DNA of 64,000 nt, taken from positions 202,237-266,236 of the forward strand of contig JACIWT010000002.1 in NCBI GenBank assembly GCA_014360825.1. Reading direction: 5' to 3'. The notes under the pieces were generated by a model, which was not told where the DNA came from, ran no database searches, and saw only the letters and a list, made by a program, of their open reading frames with translations. This document shows positions 36,569 through 45,271 of this stretch, piece after piece. This DNA is from Chloroflexota bacterium (GTDB lineage Bacteria; Chloroflexota; Anaerolineae; UBA2200; JACIWT01). A program made the translations under genes and the position numbers. Numbering within the stretch: the stretch's first letter is position 1; every line of letters starts with the position of its first letter.

Positions 36569-36664
36569 GGGTAGTGCAGTTGCCGACCCTCGAAGAAGAT
36601 CGCCGTGGACTCACGGAGGTCCTCGCTGAAACGTTTACTCTCTGTAGTTGCCAGGGATTCTGAT

Positions 36665-36982
36665 ATGCGCATCAAAGAACATCCCATATTGGGGAGATTA
36701 GAAGAAAGGGCTACTGTAGAAATCGAAGTGGACGGTGAGATCATCCCGGCTGTTCCTGGTGAGCCGATTGCCGCCGCCTTATTAGCAGCAGGGAAGACTA
36801 TCTTCCGGTACACTCGAAAACTCCATGAGCCGCGGGGAGTCTTTTGCGCCATTGGGCGGTGCACGGACTGCATGATGATCGTGGACGGTGTGCCCAATGT
36901 CAGAACTTGCGTCACTCCTGTCAGAGCGGGGATGAAGATCCAGACGCAACATGGGCTGGGCGAGTCTCAGGAGTGCGCGTGA
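36665..36982 (+). CDS. (2Fe-2S)-binding subunit of an amine/imino-acid dehydrogenase
   Basis: The 105-residue protein from the ATG at 36665 is of the Fer2_4 type found as the N-terminal domain of sarcosine oxidase alpha and as a separate subunit (LhpF-like) of D-hydroxyproline dehydrogenase. The Cys pattern FCAIGRCTDCMMIVDGVPNV with a later RTC gives the four ligands. Pro/Gly-rich EVDGEIIPAVPGEPIAAALLAAG precedes it. Its stop overlaps the start of the flavoprotein gene by one base (TGATG), indicating tight coupling. It would pass electrons between flavin subunits. Confidence 0.88.
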   Translation: MRIKEHPILGRLEERATVEIEVDGEIIPAVPGEPIAAALLAAGKTIFRYTRKLHEPRGVFCAIGRCTDCMMIVDGVPNVRTCVTPVRAGMKIQTQHGLGESQECA

Positions 36983-38073
36983 TGAAAAAGACGGAACTGG
37001 CAATTGTGGGGGCTGGCCCCGCAGGTCTTTCTGCCGCAATTGAGGCGGCCAGTGCTGGGGTACGGGTTACTTTGATCGATGAGAATCAAAAACCCGGCGG
37101 GCAACTGTTCAAACAGATTCACAAATTCTTCGGCTCAAAGGAGCACTACGCCGCTGTCAGAGGGTTTGACATTGGCACCAAACTGCTGGCTGAGGTTGAG
37201 AAGAGCGGCGTGGAAGTAATGTTGGATTCCACCGTCTGGGGAATTTTCGGAACGAATGTCTTAGGCATCATCCGCAACCAAAAGAATATCTATTTGAGGG
37301 CCGATAAAATCCTTTTAGCCACCGGAGCAATGGAAAATGCCCTGGCCTTTCCGGGTTGGACTCTGCCCGGGGTGATGGGCGCAGGCGCCATTCAGACTTT
37401 GATCAACATCAGTCGTGTTCTCCCTGGCAAAAGGGTTATCATGATCGGTTCAGGCAATGTGGGTTTGATCGTGAGTTACCAACTATTGCAGGCAGGGGCT
37501 CAAGTGGTCGCTGTGGTGGAGGCTGCTCCCAAGATCGGCGGGTACGGAGTACATGCCAGCAAACTGCGCAGGAATGGGGTTCCTATCCTTACCTCCACCA
37601 CCATAAAAGAAGCGAAGGGAGAAGGAAGAGTCGAGAAAGCAGTTTTGATTCAACTGGATCCGAACTGGAATGAAATCCCAGGGACGGAGAGAGAATACGA
37701 TGTGGATGTCATCTGTCTTGCCGTAGGCCTTTCACCCCTCTCCGAATTGGCCTGGATGGCTGGATGCCAGTTTGAATATATCCCTGAACTGGGGGGACAT
37801 GTCCCCATTCATGATTTGAATATGCAGACTACCGTGCCGGGGATCTATGTCGCCGGGGATCTATCTGGCATAGAAGAGGCTAGTACTGCGATGGAGGAGG
37901 GGAAACTCGCTGGAATTGCCATAGCGGAGTCGCTTGGCTATATCTCGTCGGAGGAAGCGAAGATCAGAAAAGAAGCGGTCTCGAAGAGATTGGATGTTTT
38001 CCGCACCGGGCCATTTGGGGAGGCGGTCAGGAGGGCCAAGGAGAAATTGCAACGACGAGGCGAGTCCAAATGA
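36982..38073 (+). CDS. FAD/NAD(P)-binding oxidoreductase subunit of the dehydrogenase
   Basis: The 363-residue pyridine-nucleotide-disulphide-type flavoprotein opens with a FAD-binding motif (LAIVGAGPAGLSAAIEAASA), has a second nucleotide-binding site (VIMIGSGNVGLIVSYQLLQA near residue 155) and a C-terminal FAD contact (GIYVAGDLSGIEEASTAMEE). In LhpBEF-type dehydrogenases the equivalent subunit (LhpE) works with a 2Fe-2S subunit and a DAO-type catalytic subunit. I start at ATG 36982, which overlaps the stop of the ferredoxin gene. The stop overlaps the next gene by ATGA. It probably routes electrons to or from NAD(P) or a quinone/ferredoxin partner. Confidence 0.88.
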   Translation: MKKTELAIVGAGPAGLSAAIEAASAGVRVTLIDENQKPGGQLFKQIHKFFGSKEHYAAVRGFDIGTKLLAEVEKSGVEVMLDSTVWGIFGTNVLGIIRNQKNIYLRADKILLATGAMENALAFPGWTLPGVMGAGAIQTLINISRVLPGKRVIMIGSGNVGLIVSYQLLQAGAQVVAVVEAAPKIGGYGVHASKLRRNGVPILTSTTIKEAKGEGRVEKAVLIQLDPNWNEIPGTEREYDVDVICLAVGLSPLSELAWMAGCQFEYIPELGGHVPIHDLNMQTTVPGIYVAGDLSGIEEASTAMEEGKLAGIAIAESLGYISSEEAKIRKEAVSKRLDVFRTGPFGEAVRRAKEKLQRRGESK

Positions 38074-38570
38074 CATTGGAAAAAGATGGCGTTCTCTCTC
38101 CAGAGGAATTGGCTCATTTGCCAGGCGTTCCTCCGGCAGAAAGGTTCCATGAGGGTCCTGTCGTAGTGATCGAGTGTGCGCAGGAAATTCCTTGTAACCC
38201 GTGTGAGGGGGCCTGCCCAGCCAGTGCAATACAAGTGGGCGAACCGATCACGAATCTGCCTGTCCTTGCGGCTGACAAATGCACCGGATGCGGACTTTGT
38301 ATCCCCGTATGCCCGGGGTTGGCTATTTTCGTGTTGGATATGACATATTCCGATCAAGAAGCCACAGTGCAATTGCCCTACGAATTCTTGCCTTTACCTG
38401 AAAAGGGAGAAATTGTAACTGCCCTGGATCGGGAAGGAAGGGCGGTTTGCTCTGCTCGGGTGGTCAATGTGCGCAACCCCAAGAAATTTGACCACACCGC
38501 AGTGATCACTATTGCTGTCCCGAAAGATCAAGCCATGAACGTGAGAAATATCGCCGTGGATCGGAGATAA
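38070..38570 (+). CDS. 4Fe-4S ferredoxin-type subunit
   Basis: The 166-residue protein has two cysteine clusters: ECAQEIPCNPCEGACPASAI (residues 35-54) and DKCTGCGLCIPVCPGLAIF (residues 70-87). The second is a classical 4Fe-4S motif. The first has CxxCxxxC, so one or two clusters are possible. The C-terminal half is a small beta-rich domain without recognised motifs. It overlaps the preceding flavoprotein gene by 4 bases. Its presence makes this dehydrogenase more elaborate than the three-subunit Pseudomonas type and suggests an anaerobic electron path. Confidence 0.85.
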   Translation: MTLEKDGVLSPEELAHLPGVPPAERFHEGPVVVIECAQEIPCNPCEGACPASAIQVGEPITNLPVLAADKCTGCGLCIPVCPGLAIFVLDMTYSDQEATVQLPYEFLPLPEKGEIVTALDREGRAVCSARVVNVRNPKKFDHTAVITIAVPKDQAMNVRNIAVDRR

Positions 38571-38577
38571 TAAAGAG

Positions 38578-38871
38578 ATGGCGGAAGAGGACCTTATCAT
38601 CTGCAGGTGTGAGGAGGTATCTCTCAACGAGATCTTGGCGGCCATTCAAGAGGGGGCCAGGACTATCAACGAGGTAAAGCGAAGGACGCGCGCGGGGATG
38701 GGGCTCTGTCAGGGCAAGACCTGTCGCCGATTGGTCACTCAAATCCTCGCCAGACAAACGGGTCAGCCAATGGGCGATATCCTTCCCTCGACCTTTCGTC
38801 CGCCGGTGAGGCCGATTGCACTGGGCATACTGTCGTCAGTGGAGGGAGAGGAAGAAGACGATGTTCCCTGA
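38578..38871 (+). CDS. BFD-like [2Fe-2S] subunit
   Basis: The 97-residue protein carries the bacterioferritin-associated-ferredoxin-like pattern: IICRCEEVSLNEILAAIQEG and TRAGMGLCQGKTCRRLV, giving CxC plus CxxxxC ligands. In other dehydrogenases (anaerobic glycerol-3-phosphate dehydrogenase, Hyp/Pro dehydrogenases) this domain is fused to or paired with a DAO-type flavoprotein. Here it is separate and its end overlaps the start of the DAO gene by 11 bases. Confidence 0.87.
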   Translation: MAEEDLIICRCEEVSLNEILAAIQEGARTINEVKRRTRAGMGLCQGKTCRRLVTQILARQTGQPMGDILPSTFRPPVRPIALGILSSVEGEEEDDVP

Positions 38872-40000
38872 TGTAGTGATAATCGGTGGGGGAATCGTTG
38901 GGTGCTCTTGCGCGTACTACCTCTCCCGCGAAGGAGTGAAAGTCCACTTGGTGGAAAGGGGCTCGATCGCGTCAGGAACCTCTGGGGCCTGTGAAGGTAA
39001 CATCTTGCAGTGGGATAAGCAGCCTGGGATTGAGTTGAAATTGGGGATTGCCAGCGCATTCTTATGGGAAACCTTAGCCGAGGAACTCCCGTTAGACATA
39101 GAATACGTGAAGAAGGGCAGCATACTGGTCGCTGAGAACCAAGAGGGTTTAGACAGTGCTGGGCAAATAGTGAAATCGCTGCAGAACGAGGGGGTACCCT
39201 GCCAACTGGCGACTCGGGAAGACCTCCTTGAGTTAGAACCGAACCTGGCTCCCGACATCACCGGTGGCGCCATTTTCCCGGAAGACGCCCAGGTCCAACC
39301 CATGCTGGCCACAATTGCCCTGGGCCAGGCCGCAAAAGACCAGGGTGCGGTTATCCATACCTTCACTGAAGTGAAAAACATCGAACTCTCCCCTGAGCGA
39401 TCGGTAGTTGCGGTGAATACAACAGCGGGTCGAATCCCCACCCGAGCCATAGTGAATGCGGCGGGAGTGTGGAGCAATGCGATTGGGAAAATGGTTGACC
39501 TGGATATACCGGTGCTCCCGCGCAAAGGGCACATAGTCGTTACTGAACCGGTGGCCAACATAGTCAATTGCAAGATGATGGAGGCCGGCTATACACAGGC
39601 AGTGGAAAGCGATGAGCGAGGGCTCGCTATCGCGGCAGTGGTCGAACACACCTTGAGCGGTAACATATTATTGGGAAGCAGTCGCGAATTCGTGGGCTTT
39701 GACCGCTCTGTGAATCCCGACGTCATCCGCGCTATTGTGGCCCGCGCCCTTCGTTTCTTCCCTGCTCTAAAGAACATTCATGCCATCCGCACCTACGCAG
39801 GGCTAAGACCATATACGCCGGATCACCGTCCTATCATTGCCGAGGCAGACACTGTGAAGGGCTTCTATGTGGCCACCGGACACGAGGGGGCTGGCATCTG
39901 CTTGGGTCCTATCACCGGCAAACTGATCGCTCAGATGCTAACCGGTCAAGCAACAGATCTGCCGATAGAACAGTTATCGTTATCTCGTTTCGACGACTGA
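38861..40000 (+). CDS. DAO-family FAD-dependent dehydrogenase, probable D-hydroxyproline dehydrogenase catalytic subunit
   Basis: The 379-residue protein has the N-terminal FAD site DVVIIGGGIVGCSCAYYLSR, the DAO-family region AIVNAAGVWSNAIGKM near residue 200, and the C-terminal RTYAGLRPYTPDHRPIIAE plus GHEGAGICLGPITGKLIA. This is the pattern of glycine, sarcosine and D-amino-acid oxidising enzymes such as LhpB. I start at the ATG at 38861, 11 bases inside the BFD gene. In the assumed pathway it oxidises cis-4-hydroxy-D-proline to pyrroline-4-hydroxy-2-carboxylate. A D-proline or other imino-acid substrate is possible. Confidence 0.88.
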   Translation: MFPDVVIIGGGIVGCSCAYYLSREGVKVHLVERGSIASGTSGACEGNILQWDKQPGIELKLGIASAFLWETLAEELPLDIEYVKKGSILVAENQEGLDSAGQIVKSLQNEGVPCQLATREDLLELEPNLAPDITGGAIFPEDAQVQPMLATIALGQAAKDQGAVIHTFTEVKNIELSPERSVVAVNTTAGRIPTRAIVNAAGVWSNAIGKMVDLDIPVLPRKGHIVVTEPVANIVNCKMMEAGYTQAVESDERGLAIAAVVEHTLSGNILLGSSREFVGFDRSVNPDVIRAIVARALRFFPALKNIHAIRTYAGLRPYTPDHRPIIAEADTVKGFYVATGHEGAGICLGPITGKLIAQMLTGQATDLPIEQLSLSRFDD

Positions 40001-40017
40001 TTATGATAGATGGAAGG

Positions 40018-40047
40018 TTGACAAGTTTCGGTTTTTGATGCTATATA
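40018..40047 (+). promoter_or_regulatory. Promoter for the ABC importer genes
   Basis: TTGACA (40018-40023) and TATATA (40042-40047) are 18 bases apart, between the DAO gene and the substrate-binding-protein gene. The block GGTTGACAAGTTTC resembles GGTTGACAAATTTC at the 32.36 kb promoter, and both have TGCTATA at the -10, so the two may be controlled together. Confidence 0.65.
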
Positions 40048-40180
40048 CAAGGCAGCAAACATCAAGGAAAACGCGGCGGTCTGAAGAGTTGGGAAAGGAG
40101 GTGATAGAAGCGTAGGTACAAAGAATTTCGGTCGGCTATTTCAAACTGGAGAATGGTGAAATCAAAAAGGAGGAATCACC

Positions 40181-41464
40181 ATGAGAGGGAAGTTTCTGAC
40201 CGTGACGCTTGTCGTCCTAGTTCTCAGCCTGGTTGTGGCCGCTTGTGCTCCGGCAACTCCAGCACCGACGCCGGAGAAGGTGGTGGAAACCAAGATCGTC
40301 GAGAAGGTGGTTACACCCACGCCACCCCCAGCGCCGAAGCCTATCAAAATCGGCCTACCCGTGATCCTCACCGGGCCAGATACCTACGTGTTCGGCGAGA
40401 TGGTTCGAGACGCCGCACAACTGGCCGTGGAGGAGATCAACGCTGCGGGTGGAGTTTTGGGCAGGCCGCTGGAACTCGTCGTTATGGATGATGCCGGAGA
40501 CCCCGCACAAGCCGTGGCCGTGGCACACAAGTTCTGCGAGGACCCCGAAATCGTAGCCGTCATTGGCCACACCTTCAGTGGTACCACGATCCCCACTCTG
40601 CCCATCTACAATGAGTGCCGGTTGGCCCAACTCGAACTCGGCAGCAACCCGCGTATATGTGTGATGGGCTATGACCACGTGTTCCGCATCACATGCGCGA
40701 ACGACCTGATCACCGGCTACGCCGGAGCAGATTACGTGGTCGACAAACTGGGCATCAAGTCCGTGGCCGTCATCCACAACAAGACGATGTGGGGCGAGGC
40801 CGTGGCGACGGTGTTTATGAAGAGGTGCGAGGAGCTGGGCGTGAAGGTAACCAGCTTCCAGGGTGTAGACCAAAACGCCGTGGACTTCACCCCTACCCTC
40901 ACCAAGGTCAATGCGGAGAACCCAGAGGCGGTGTACTTTGCTGGCTACTCCGAGAGCGCTTTGGTGCGCAATCAGATGGTGGACTTGGGGATGAAGCAGT
41001 ATTACATCGCCGCCGAAGCCACCAGTTCAGAATATGTTGACGCTGTGAAAGAGAGAGGCATCGGCACGCTTGCCCCCACTGCTGCTCCTCCCCTTGACTT
41101 CAGGCCGGAGACGAGAAAATTCACCGAAGCCTTTAGGGAGAGGTGGGGTAGAGACCCCGAGGAGTGGTCTCCGGTCTACTACGATATAGTCTACGCCCTC
41201 GCTGCTGCCATCAAGCACGCTGGCACTACCGACCGAGAGGCCATCATCAAGGCCCTGCATGAGATCGAGGTCCCCAGTATTGTGCACCCCGGCGGCTTGG
41301 CGTGGGATGCCACTGGAGAGCCAAAGCATCCTGTCGCCTTCGTCTGGGAACTCCAGCCCGACTTGCAGATGAAGGTCGTGTATGTCTGGGAAGGGACACC
41401 GCCTTACCAAACCATGTCGTACGAGGAGTACAAGGCTCTCGTCGAGTCGTTGCTGGGGAAATAG
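40181..41464 (+). CDS. Branched-chain-amino-acid-type ABC substrate-binding lipoprotein
   Basis: The 427-residue protein starts with a lipoprotein signal peptide with lipobox LVVAAC (Cys22), followed by a Pro/Thr-rich linker (residues 23-48). A periplasmic-binding-protein type I fold of the LivK/AmiC class follows, opening KIGLPVILTGPDTYVFGEMV and containing ELVVMDDAGDPAQAVAVAHK. It has strong AGGAGG upstream. The transporter genes follow in the order expected for a HAAT importer. In this context it probably captures hydroxyproline or a related imino acid outside the cell; the ligand is inferred only from neighbours. Confidence 0.92.
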   Translation: MRGKFLTVTLVVLVLSLVVAACAPATPAPTPEKVVETKIVEKVVTPTPPPAPKPIKIGLPVILTGPDTYVFGEMVRDAAQLAVEEINAAGGVLGRPLELVVMDDAGDPAQAVAVAHKFCEDPEIVAVIGHTFSGTTIPTLPIYNECRLAQLELGSNPRICVMGYDHVFRITCANDLITGYAGADYVVDKLGIKSVAVIHNKTMWGEAVATVFMKRCEELGVKVTSFQGVDQNAVDFTPTLTKVNAENPEAVYFAGYSESALVRNQMVDLGMKQYYIAAEATSSEYVDAVKERGIGTLAPTAAPPLDFRPETRKFTEAFRERWGRDPEEWSPVYYDIVYALAAAIKHAGTTDREAIIKALHEIEVPSIVHPGGLAWDATGEPKHPVAFVWELQPDLQMKVVYVWEGTPPYQTMSYEEYKALVESLLGK

Positions 41465-41559
41465 CAAGCTGAAATGGGCTTGGTTGACGAGGAGACTCGG
41501 CAACCAAGCCCATAAGTTTAACTTTATTCCACATTTTGGGGGGAGGGACAAATAATATT

Positions 41560-42522
41560 ATGACCACTTTCGTGCAGCAATCTTTGAATGGCTTAACCAT
41601 TGGCATGATTTATGCCCTAATCGCTTTGGGCTACTCCATGGTTTACGGCGTTTTGAAAATGGTGAATTTTGCCCACGGGGATTTGTGCGTTCTAGGCGCT
41701 ATGTTCTCTCTCATTTTGCTCCGGGCAACGGGTATTACAAAGGGTCGCCTGAATATTATCGAGGTCCCGTTGACCGGCACAAGACTCCTGGGGGTTCTAG
41801 CGATGGTTTTCTTGGGTGGGATGCTTTGCTCCGCGATCACCTCCCTGATCATTGAGAGGTTAGTCTATCGCCCGTTAAGGCGGGCCTCTATTTTAACGGT
41901 TTTGGTCAGCGCCTTGGGGGTTTCCATCGCTTTGGAAAACGCGATGATGCTCGTCTTTGGGCGCCAGCAGAAAAGTTTCCCATCGCTCTTGCAGAAAACA
42001 TATTTCACTATCATGGGGGCCACTTACTCAAATTTGCAGGTGTTTATCGCCCTATTGACTATCTCCTTACTGGTAGGCCTGTTCTATCTCGTAAACAAAA
42101 CCACCTTGGGGAGATGTATTAGAGCAGTAGCAGAGGATAAGGATATGGCTGGCCTACTGGGGATTGACGTGAATCGCGTCATTGTAGCGGTTTTTGCTCT
42201 CGGTGCCTCTCTGGGAGCAGTCGCCGGCATCTCCCATGCCATGTACTATGGGCAGACCTATTATCTCACCGGATATCAACTTATGATTTTGGGTTGGGCT
42301 TCCGCTGTGATCGGGGGCATTGGCGATATGCGAGGGTGTGTCATAGCGGGGCTGTTGATAGGTCTTCTGGAGGCTGTCGGCGGAGGTTATCTCCCCATAC
42401 TTACCGGCGGATTGCTCGGCGCTGATTACAGGCGTATTTTCGTTTTCCTCGTGCTGATCATTACGTTAGCAATCAAACCCTCTGGAATTCTCGGTAAGCC
42501 CGAAGTTATTGTGAAAGCATGA
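41560..42522 (+). CDS. livH: Branched-chain-type ABC transporter permease (LivH-like)
   Basis: The 320-residue integral membrane protein begins GLTIGMIYALIALGYSMVYG followed by VLKMVNFAHGDL, the hallmark of LivH-type permeases. It has about eight hydrophobic helices. The EAA-like segment GRCIRAVAEDKDMAGLLGID lies near residue 190. I start at the ATG at 41560; the frame can be extended upstream only through the GGGGGGAGGG ribosome-site region. The stop overlaps the livM start (ATGA), so the two permeases are translationally coupled. Confidence 0.93.
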   Translation: MTTFVQQSLNGLTIGMIYALIALGYSMVYGVLKMVNFAHGDLCVLGAMFSLILLRATGITKGRLNIIEVPLTGTRLLGVLAMVFLGGMLCSAITSLIIERLVYRPLRRASILTVLVSALGVSIALENAMMLVFGRQQKSFPSLLQKTYFTIMGATYSNLQVFIALLTISLLVGLFYLVNKTTLGRCIRAVAEDKDMAGLLGIDVNRVIVAVFALGASLGAVAGISHAMYYGQTYYLTGYQLMILGWASAVIGGIGDMRGCVIAGLLIGLLEAVGGGYLPILTGGLLGADYRRIFVFLVLIITLAIKPSGILGKPEVIVKA

Positions 42523-43607
42523 GACAGTCAAGTTCAGTTAGGAGGGACAAAACCGTGTCCGACTACAAAGATGAGGATAAAGTCATTCCCCGACCGTCAG
42601 GATTCTCTCTAAGTCAGGTGCTGCAATATTGGGATGCGCTTGTGGGCAAGGTGTGGGTGAGGAGGCTATTGCTGATTTGCGCGGCTATCTTGCTATTGGC
42701 CCTACCGCGATTCATAACCAGCAGCTATTGGATGCGCATCGTGGACATAGCGGGGCTCTATGTGATGATGGCTTTAGGATACAACTTGATGTTTGGCTAT
42801 ACAGGTCTCTTCAACCTGGGTTTTGCGGGCTATTTTGCCATCGGAGCGTATTGCTACGCTATTCTTGCTTCCCCTTTGCACGAAATGCACCTTCCTTTTC
42901 TTGTAGTTCTCCCCTTGGCGGTTGTTTTGACATCCTTGGTATCTTACCTGTTGGGTATCCCCTCACTATCGCTCATCGGCGATTACCTGGGGTTGGTAAC
43001 TTTGGCCTTTGCTGAGATCCTGAGAATACTGGTGAATAATCTTGAGTTTACCAATGCATCCTATGGGATCATAAACATCGATCCGATTAGCCTGCCTTTC
43101 TTCACCTTCCAAACCGTGCAGGATTACTACTACCTCATCTTGCCCATCTGCGCGATAACGTATCTGGTCATAAAACGTTTGGAACAATCCAGGATTGGCC
43201 GGGCGTGGTTGGCGATCCGTAACGATGAAGAGGCTGCAAGGACATCTGGGTTGGATACCCGGCGCTTGAAGCTGTTGGCATGTGCTATCGGTGTGGCTCC
43301 AGTGGGGCTGGCAGGGGTGATCTTCGCAGGTATGCAAACCTTCGTTAGCCCCGAAAGTTTCACCTCGAGAGAGACCTGGTTGATCATTGCGATGGCCATT
43401 GTGGGTGGTCTTGGCAATGCCGATGGGGCGGTTTTAGGCGCGCTTCTGCTCACCATATTGCCAGAGCCCTTAAGAGGGACGCCCATAGAAAGCGCGAGGG
43501 CTCTCATTTACGGGCTGCTCTTGATATTCTTCTCACTTTTCCGCCCCCAAGGGATATTGCCAAGACGTCATCGGGCTGGCGAGAGCGAAGCAGTGCGGAC
43601 AACCTGA
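42519..43607 (+). CDS. livM: Branched-chain-type ABC transporter permease (LivM-like)
   Basis: The 362-residue protein has an N-terminal cytosolic stretch of about 45 residues and then some nine hydrophobic helices. It shows the LivM signature LMFGYTGLFNLGFAGYFAIG near residue 88 and RLEQSRIGRAWLAIRNDEEA near residue 222. LivH and LivM form the heterodimeric channel. It overlaps livH by 4 bases and is followed by livG after 58 bases. Confidence 0.93.
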   Translation: MRQSSSVRRDKTVSDYKDEDKVIPRPSGFSLSQVLQYWDALVGKVWVRRLLLICAAILLLALPRFITSSYWMRIVDIAGLYVMMALGYNLMFGYTGLFNLGFAGYFAIGAYCYAILASPLHEMHLPFLVVLPLAVVLTSLVSYLLGIPSLSLIGDYLGLVTLAFAEILRILVNNLEFTNASYGIINIDPISLPFFTFQTVQDYYYLILPICAITYLVIKRLEQSRIGRAWLAIRNDEEAARTSGLDTRRLKLLACAIGVAPVGLAGVIFAGMQTFVSPESFTSRETWLIIAMAIVGGLGNADGAVLGALLLTILPEPLRGTPIESARALIYGLLLIFFSLFRPQGILPRRHRAGESEAVRTT

Positions 43608-43665
43608 TATTAAGACATCGAGATCGCGAGGAAGCGTATTCATATCTCAGAACGGAGGTTGTGTC

Positions 43666-44508
43666 ATGGCTTTAGCCGTTGACGATTTGAGTACAAGCAA
43701 ACGCCCGAGCGAAACCGGCAACGAGTCAGGCAATTTCTTGGTGGTTAGAGACTTGTCGAAAGATTTCGGGGCGCTTAGGGCAGTGAATCGAGTGAGTTTT
43801 GAGATCCATCATGGGCAAATCTTCTCACTAATAGGCCCAAACGGTGCAGGCAAAACGACCACGTTCAATCTCATTACGGGGGTCTTACCTGCTACGGCCG
43901 GTGAAGTAACATTCTGTGGGCAAAAGATCCTGGGCTTGCCGGCACATAAGGTGACGGAGTTGGGGATCGCTCGGACATATCAGTTGATCCGCGTGTTTAA
44001 GAACATGAGCGTGTTGGAGAACGTTCAAGTCGGCACGCATTGCCGAACCCACAATGGGGTCTGGGATGCGATCCTGCGGGGCCCGAAGGCAAGGCGCGAG
44101 GAGAAATGGAGCCGTGACCGTGCCCTAGAGTTGCTGCGTTTTGTGGGTATAGACGAACATCGAGATAAGTTGGCGGGCACCCTGACCTTCGGCCATCAGA
44201 GACGCTTGGAGATTGCCCGGGCGTTAGCCACTGAGCCGAAACTGTTGCTGCTCGATGAGCCTACCGCGGGCATGAACCCCTCGGAGAAAGACGCGATGAT
44301 CTCCCTGATCTACACGATCCGGGACCAAGGCATTACCGTCATGCTGGTAGAGCATGACATGAACGTGGTGATGGGCATCTCTGACTGGATAGCGGTTCTG
44401 GACCATGGGGTTAAGATCGCGGAGGGCACCCCAGCAGAAGTGCAGCGCGATGAAAGAGTCATAGAAGCATACTTAGGAAGGTGGGCGCATGAGCTTGCTG
44501 CAAGTTGA
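43666..44508 (+). CDS. livG: Branched-chain-type ABC transporter ATPase (LivG-like)
   Basis: The 280-residue ATPase has Walker A GPNGAGKTT (near residue 62), the Q-loop region with ARTYQLIRVFKNMSVLENV, signature LTFGHQRRLEIARAL, Walker B LLLLDEPTAGM and the switch His in MLVEHDMNVV. The ARTYQ.. insertion is typical of the LivG subfamily. The first 25 residues are a polar leader. The end overlaps livF by 20 bases. Confidence 0.94.
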   Translation: MALAVDDLSTSKRPSETGNESGNFLVVRDLSKDFGALRAVNRVSFEIHHGQIFSLIGPNGAGKTTTFNLITGVLPATAGEVTFCGQKILGLPAHKVTELGIARTYQLIRVFKNMSVLENVQVGTHCRTHNGVWDAILRGPKARREEKWSRDRALELLRFVGIDEHRDKLAGTLTFGHQRRLEIARALATEPKLLLLDEPTAGMNPSEKDAMISLIYTIRDQGITVMLVEHDMNVVMGISDWIAVLDHGVKIAEGTPAEVQRDERVIEAYLGRWAHELAAS

Positions 44509-45202
44509 AGATCTGGTAACGAAATACGGTGAGATCCCCGCCCTGAGGGGGGTTTCCTTCGAGGTGAAAGAAGGCGAGATCGTGGCCCTGATTGGTGCGA
44601 ACGGGGCGGGGAAATCCACCACCCTGATGACCATCTCTGGGGCATTGAAGCCATCCAGCGGGAGGATCATCTTTGATGGGAAAGAGATCCAAGGAATGCC
44701 CTCGCATGAGATCGTAAATCTGGGGATTATGCAGTGCCCGGAAGGAAGGAGATTGTTCACCACCATGTCTGTGGAGGAAAACCTCCTCTTGGGCTACTAC
44801 AGTCGTCGTAACGAGGGCAATCCCACCGAAGCAATGCGCAGGGTCTTCAAATTATTCCCTGTCTTGGAGGAACGTCTTCACCAATCCAGTGGCACCCTGA
44901 GCGGAGGGGAACGACAGATGCTGGCCATAGGTCGGGCGCTAATGGCCAAGCCCCGACTCCTGATGCTAGATGAGCCTTCTCTAGGGTTGGCGCCCAAATT
45001 GGTAGAAGCGGTTCTGGATACCGTCAAACAAATTCGTGACGAGGGCGTCACGATCCTGCTGGTGGAGCAGAATGCCCGTGCAGCCCTGTCTATGGCCGAT
45101 CGGGCCTACACCCTGGAAGTCGGGCAGATCACATTAGAAGGAACAGGACAGGAACTCCTCCGAGATGAAAGGGTGCTGAAGGCATACCTCGGCGGAAAAT
45201 AG
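44489..45202 (+). CDS. livF: Branched-chain-type ABC transporter ATPase (LivF-like)
   Basis: The 237-residue ATPase has Walker A GANGAGKST, signature LSGGERQMLAIGRAL, Walker B LLMLDEPSLGL and the switch His-loop region replaced by LLVEQNARAALSMADR, where Gln takes the His position as is usual in LivF. Length and sequence are normal. Together with the four preceding genes it completes a high-affinity amino-acid importer. A gap of about 70 bases then leads to the aminomutase-like gene. Confidence 0.94.
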   Translation: MSLLQVEDLVTKYGEIPALRGVSFEVKEGEIVALIGANGAGKSTTLMTISGALKPSSGRIIFDGKEIQGMPSHEIVNLGIMQCPEGRRLFTTMSVEENLLLGYYSRRNEGNPTEAMRRVFKLFPVLEERLHQSSGTLSGGERQMLAIGRALMAKPRLLMLDEPSLGLAPKLVEAVLDTVKQIRDEGVTILLVEQNARAALSMADRAYTLEVGQITLEGTGQELLRDERVLKAYLGGK

Positions 45203-45271
45203 CCCTGTGCACCCATTGAGAGAGTTGAGGATACACGCGGCATTTAACGTGGGTCTGAGGAGTTGGTCCTT

